Origin: Mailhella sp.
GTDB lineage: Bacteria > Desulfobacterota > Desulfovibrionia > Desulfovibrionales > Desulfovibrionaceae
Assembly (NCBI GenBank): GCA_017522745.1
Contig: JAFWYI010000210.1
Coordinates: 1 to 8,933, forward strand
DNA: 8,933 bases
Reading direction: 5' to 3'
Shown: positions 7,060 through 8,933 of the stretch, piece after piece
Layout of the letters: each line of letters opens with the position of its first letter
Position numbering within the stretch: the stretch's first letter is position 1
Position numbers and translations under genes: made by a program
The notes under the pieces: model-generated
Database searches by the model: none
What the model was told of the DNA's origin: nothing
What the model saw: the letters and a program-made list of their open reading frames with translations, nothing else

Positions 7060-7800
7060 TTATTCAGCGGCTTCAGCGGCCTGCTGCATGGCAACTTCGG
7101 GGTCAGCGACTTCCTTGGACTGAGCGGCGCCTTCGAGGCAGGCTTCAGCCATGGCGTTCACGAACAGCTTGATGGCGCGGATGGCGTCGTCGTTGCCGGG
7201 GATGATGTAGTCGATGACGTCGGGATCGCAGTTGGTGTCGGTGACGGCCACGATCGGGATACCGAGCTTGCGGCATTCCTTGACGGCGATGTCTTCACGA
7301 TGGGGGTCGATGATGAACACGAGCTGGGGAAGGGAGTCCATGTCCTTGATGCCGCCGAGGGTGAGGTTCAGCTTGTCGAGCTCGCGCTGGAGGACAAGGA
7401 TTTCCTTCTTCTGGTAACGGTTGATGGTACCGTCGGCGAACATGGCTTCGAGCTTCTTCAGGCGTTCGATGCTCTTCTGGATGGTGACGAAGTTGGTGAG
7501 GGTGCCGCCCATCCAGCGGTTGGTGACGGAAGGCTGACCGGCGCGGGCAGCTTCGGAAGCCACGGCTTCCTGGGCCTGACGCTTGGTGCCGATGAAGAGC
7601 ACCTTGCCGCCGTTGGCAACGGTTTCCACGATCTTGTCGTGAGCGGTGCGGAACAGCTTCACAGTCTGCTGGAGGTCGATGATATGGATGCCGTTACGAG
7701 CGCCGAAGATGAAGGGGCGCATCTTGGGGTTCCAGCGACGAGTCTGATGGCCGAAATGCACACCAGTTTCCAGCATCTGCTTCATGCTGACGTAAGCCAT
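7060..7800 (-). CDS. rpsB: 30S ribosomal protein S2
   Basis: S2 joins the small subunit late, bridging head and body on the solvent side, and is needed for S1 binding. The 246-residue product has family blocks [17 protein letters not shown] at 11-27, [12 protein letters not shown] at 66-77, [11 protein letters not shown] at 94-104, and [19 protein letters not shown] at 188-206. The tail is Ala/Glu-rich. AAGGAG, 7 bases before the ATG at 7800, fixes the start. The in-frame ATG at 7953 lies in the leader and overlaps the predicted promoter, so I reject it. The gene has its own promoter and a long structured leader. In enterobacteria S2 represses its own rpsB-tsf message through the leader; the same here is inference. 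Confidence 0.98.
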   Translation of the reverse strand: MAYVSMKQMLETGVHFGHQTRRWNPKMRPFIFGARNGIHIIDLQQTVKLFRTAHDKIVETVANGGKVLFIGTKRQAQEAVASEAARAGQPSVTNRWMGGTLTNFVTIQKSIERLKKLEAMFADGTINRYQKKEILVLQRELDKLNLTLGGIKDMDSLPQLVFIIDPHREDIAVKECRKLGIPIVAVTDTNCDPDVIDYIIPGNDDAIRAIKLFVNAMAEACLEGAAQSKEVADPEVAMQQAAEAAE

Positions 7801-7918
7801 GGTAAATCTCCTTAGAAAAAAAGGGTTTGTCTTCCACATTGCCCCCAGGCCGTCCACCCTTCGGCGCCGTTCGCTTCCGGGAACCCTGGCCGCTGGCAAT
7901 GTGTGCATTATGTGTAAC
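7801..7918 (-). promoter_or_regulatory. Structured 5' leader of rpsB-tsf (candidate autoregulatory RNA)
   Basis: The predicted leader is about 118 bases. CACATTGCC (7903-7895) pairs perfectly with GGCAATGTG (7843-7835). Inside, CCAGG (7889-7885) can pair with CCTGG (7849-7845). Smaller stems are possible in between: GTTC/GAAC at 7884-7869 and GCCG/CGGC at 7865-7849. The closing helix ends 21 bases before the AAGGAG of rpsB, and a seven-T run lies between them. Feedback by S2 on rpsB leaders is known in gamma-proteobacteria. Whether this fold is the counterpart is inference. Confidence 0.5.
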
Positions 7919-7924
7919 CGGGAG

Positions 7925-7953
7925 TATTTAGCGTATTTTTGCAGGTAAGGCAA
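7925..7953 (-). promoter_or_regulatory. Candidate sigma-70-type promoter of rpsB-tsf
   Basis: On the minus strand TTGCCT (7953-7948) and TAAATA (7930-7925) are separated by 17 bases, in an AT-richer patch of otherwise GC-rich DNA. The matches to TTGACA and TATAAT are 4 of 6 and 3 of 6, so this is a moderate call supported by position. The implied start near 7918 gives a leader of about 118 bases. Confidence 0.5.
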
Positions 7954-7965
7954 GCGTTAAGTGCA

Positions 7966-8137
7966 GGAATTTAAGGGGGACTTTGGGCAGAGGGATCTGT
8001 TGTTCGGGGGATAGGGGAAGGGCAGGAGCCGCAACGCCCGAAGCATAACACCCGCTCCCGCGGCCACAGTCTCCGTGCCGGGAGCTATCGAGCAAAGGGC
8101 AGCCTTTCGCGGCGGCACTCTCTAGTCCAAAGATTCC
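7966..8137 (+). ncRNA. Candidate 6S-like regulatory RNA (rod-shaped fold, about 172 bases)
   Basis: The ends pair over a long distance: GGAATTT with AGATTCC, GGACT (7978-7982) with AGTCC (8124-8128), AGAGGG (7989-7994) with CTCTCT (8118-8123), TGTTGTT (7998-8004) with GGCGGCA (8111-8117), and GAAGGGC (8017-8023) with GCCTTTC (8102-8108). A bubble follows, then a terminal hairpin GCTCCCG/CGGGAGC (8054-8060, 8079-8085). Several pairs are G-U on the plus strand and would be mismatches on the minus strand, which favours plus. From memory, E. coli 6S RNA ends with AGCC, then GCGGCGGCA, and finally GATTCC in the same order and stem position, and has TGTT opposite GGCA. 6S RNA binds sigma-70 RNA polymerase and mimics an open promoter. 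I see no clear plus-strand promoter and no strong terminator, so this stays a candidate. Confidence 0.5.
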
Positions 8138-8191
8138 GACCTCGGTCGCCTCCCTCTCCCATCGCTTCTTCTCATCCCTTCCCATCATCCA

Positions 8192-8933
8192 CTATTTCTT
8201 CTTCTCGGGCTTGTTGGCCTGAACCAGCATGTCCGCAAAGTCGGAGGCAGTGACCTTCACCCATGCAAGGTGGGGCTCCACGTCCTCCTGTCCGGGCAGT
8301 GAGCTGACGGTCACGAACAGCACGGTATCGTTCACAGGCACGGCGGCCACAGCCATAGCGGCGGGCATGAAGATTTTTTCCTTCTTCTCGCCCATGGCGA
8401 AATGCATGAGGAAGCTGTGGAGATAAGCGGTAGGGGTGCGCAGGGAGTCCACGAGAAGCGGCCTGCCGCTGTTCAGAGAATCGCGCAGAGCGGCGGCGTA
8501 TTTTTCGCGGAGCATCTCTTCGGTGTCGCCTTTTGCGCCGGGGATGCGGGCAAAGCCGATGAACTGTCCTTCGAGGCTCCGGGCCAGCAGATCGGCTTCG
8601 TCCCGGGAGAGCGGGGCGTTCTGGCCGTCCAGCGTACAGATGAGGACCTGCCGGGTCACGGCATCGGGGCGTCCTTCTGCGTAGAGGCGGGACATGTCGC
8701 GAGGAAGATAGAGCTTTGCGAGGCGACCGTTCTTCACGGCCTGTTCTGCGGTGCGCTGGAAAAGTTCGCTGTTCTCCTCGATCGCCACGAAGGAGGCCGG
8801 GGCCCGGAACCTGAGTTCGGGCATGGTGAAGGTCTCCGGCTCGGCAGGGGCAGGGCTGACGGAAGACGAGGCAGGGGCGGGAGTGGCGCTCACGGAAGGG
8901 GAGTCGGGCGTGGGGGCGGCAGCGGCGGGATGC
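8192..8933 (-). CDS. Unrecognised protein with Pro/Ala/Ser-rich linker (5' end outside window)
   Basis: I do not recognise this gene. The frame is open to the right edge, so about 247 residues of its C-terminal part are visible. The first 35 or so are a Pro/Ala/Ser/Thr-rich linker, of the kind that often follows a signal peptide, lipobox or membrane anchor. A compact mixed alpha/beta domain of about 205 residues follows. It has PELRFRAPASFVAIEE, LAKLYLPRDMSRLY, a helical DEADLLARSL segment and a hydrophobic strand pair, IFMPAAMAVAAVPVND/TVLFVTVSSLP, and it ends in a Lys-rich tail (NKPEKKK). There are no cysteines in the linker and no recognised catalytic motif. A GTG at 8893 could serve as a start but has no ribosome binding site and would begin mid-linker, so I treat the gene as partial. 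Codon use resembles the neighbours. It converges with the candidate 6S-like RNA. Confidence 0.7.
   Translation of the reverse strand, partial: HPAAAAPTPDSPSVSATPAPASSSVSPAPAEPETFTMPELRFRAPASFVAIEENSELFQRTAEQAVKNGRLAKLYLPRDMSRLYAEGRPDAVTRQVLICTLDGQNAPLSRDEADLLARSLEGQFIGFARIPGAKGDTEEMLREKYAAALRDSLNSGRPLLVDSLRTPTAYLHSFLMHFAMGEKKEKIFMPAAMAVAAVPVNDTVLFVTVSSLPGQEDVEPHLAWVKVTASDFADMLVQANKPEKKK

Noticed and set aside
7032..7094. N-terminal extension of tsf from the ATG at 7094
   Set aside because: It overlaps rpsB and lacks family support; the ATG at 7031 has AAGGAG 7 bases upstream.
7801..7953. N-terminal extension of rpsB from the ATG at 7953
   Set aside because: S2 proteins begin at the ATG at 7800, which has AAGGAG at ideal spacing; the extension would be translated from promoter and leader DNA.
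7966..8137. The 6S-like fold as a minus-strand RNA
   Set aside because: The minus strand loses several G-U pairs to A-C mismatches, and the sequence blocks resembling 6S RNA would sit at the wrong end. It is not fully excluded, because no promoter is clear on either strand.
7928..8188. An 86-codon minus-strand open frame upstream of rpsB
   Set aside because: It has no family resemblance and no ribosome binding site, and it overlaps both the rpsB promoter and the structured RNA candidate.
8891..8893. GTG as the start of the unrecognised protein
   Set aside because: It has no ribosome binding site, and the same Pro/Ala-rich frame continues upstream to the window edge, so the true start is probably outside.
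1..8933. CRISPR arrays, insertion sequences, tRNA/rRNA genes, prophage or defence genes
   Set aside because: I saw no spaced direct repeats, transposase, integrase, tRNA cloverleaf or known defence motif on either strand; the protein content is housekeeping.

Overview
The window looks like a housekeeping stretch of a GC-rich Gram-negative bacterium. Protein sequences and gene order suggest a member of the Desulfovibrionaceae (Desulfovibrio/Bilophila/Mailhella-like); this is inference from recognition, with no search run. Every protein gene I accept lies on the minus strand. Read right to left, the order is: an unrecognised protein (3' part only), rpsB, tsf, a family 2 glycosyltransferase, pyrH, frr, uppS, cdsA, dxr and rseP (cut by the left edge).

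Region by region. 8933-8192 is the C-terminal part of an unrecognised protein with a Pro/Ala/Ser-rich linker. 8191-7801 (391 bases) has no convincing protein gene. It holds a candidate rpsB promoter (7925-7953), a structured rpsB leader with a 9-bp closing helix (7835-7903), and a rod-like fold at 7966-8137. That fold, read on the plus strand, resembles 6S RNA in its closing stem and in several short sequence blocks. 7800-6198 is rpsB-tsf. 6197-6071 holds two hairpins and then a textbook intrinsic terminator, so the rest of the cluster is partly insulated from rpsB-tsf. 6070-3965 is glycosyltransferase-pyrH-frr with gaps of 1-2 bases. 3964-3809 is a 156-base gap with a 12-bp, UUCG-capped hairpin. 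3808-1 is uppS-cdsA-dxr-rseP, again tightly packed.

How the genes fit together. rpsB, tsf and frr serve translation (30S protein S2, elongation factor Ts, ribosome recycling). pyrH makes UDP for nucleotide and UDP-sugar supply. dxr feeds the MEP isoprenoid pathway, uppS builds the undecaprenyl carrier from it, cdsA makes CDP-diacylglycerol for phospholipids, and rseP is an intramembrane protease of envelope signalling. The glycosyltransferase, WaaE/KdtX-like, probably acts on lipopolysaccharide core or another envelope glycan. The cluster therefore couples ribosome production to envelope synthesis.

The proteins are ordinary. The places worth a second look are non-coding: the 6S-like element head-to-head with rpsB, the rpsB leader, and the tsf/glycosyltransferase junction.
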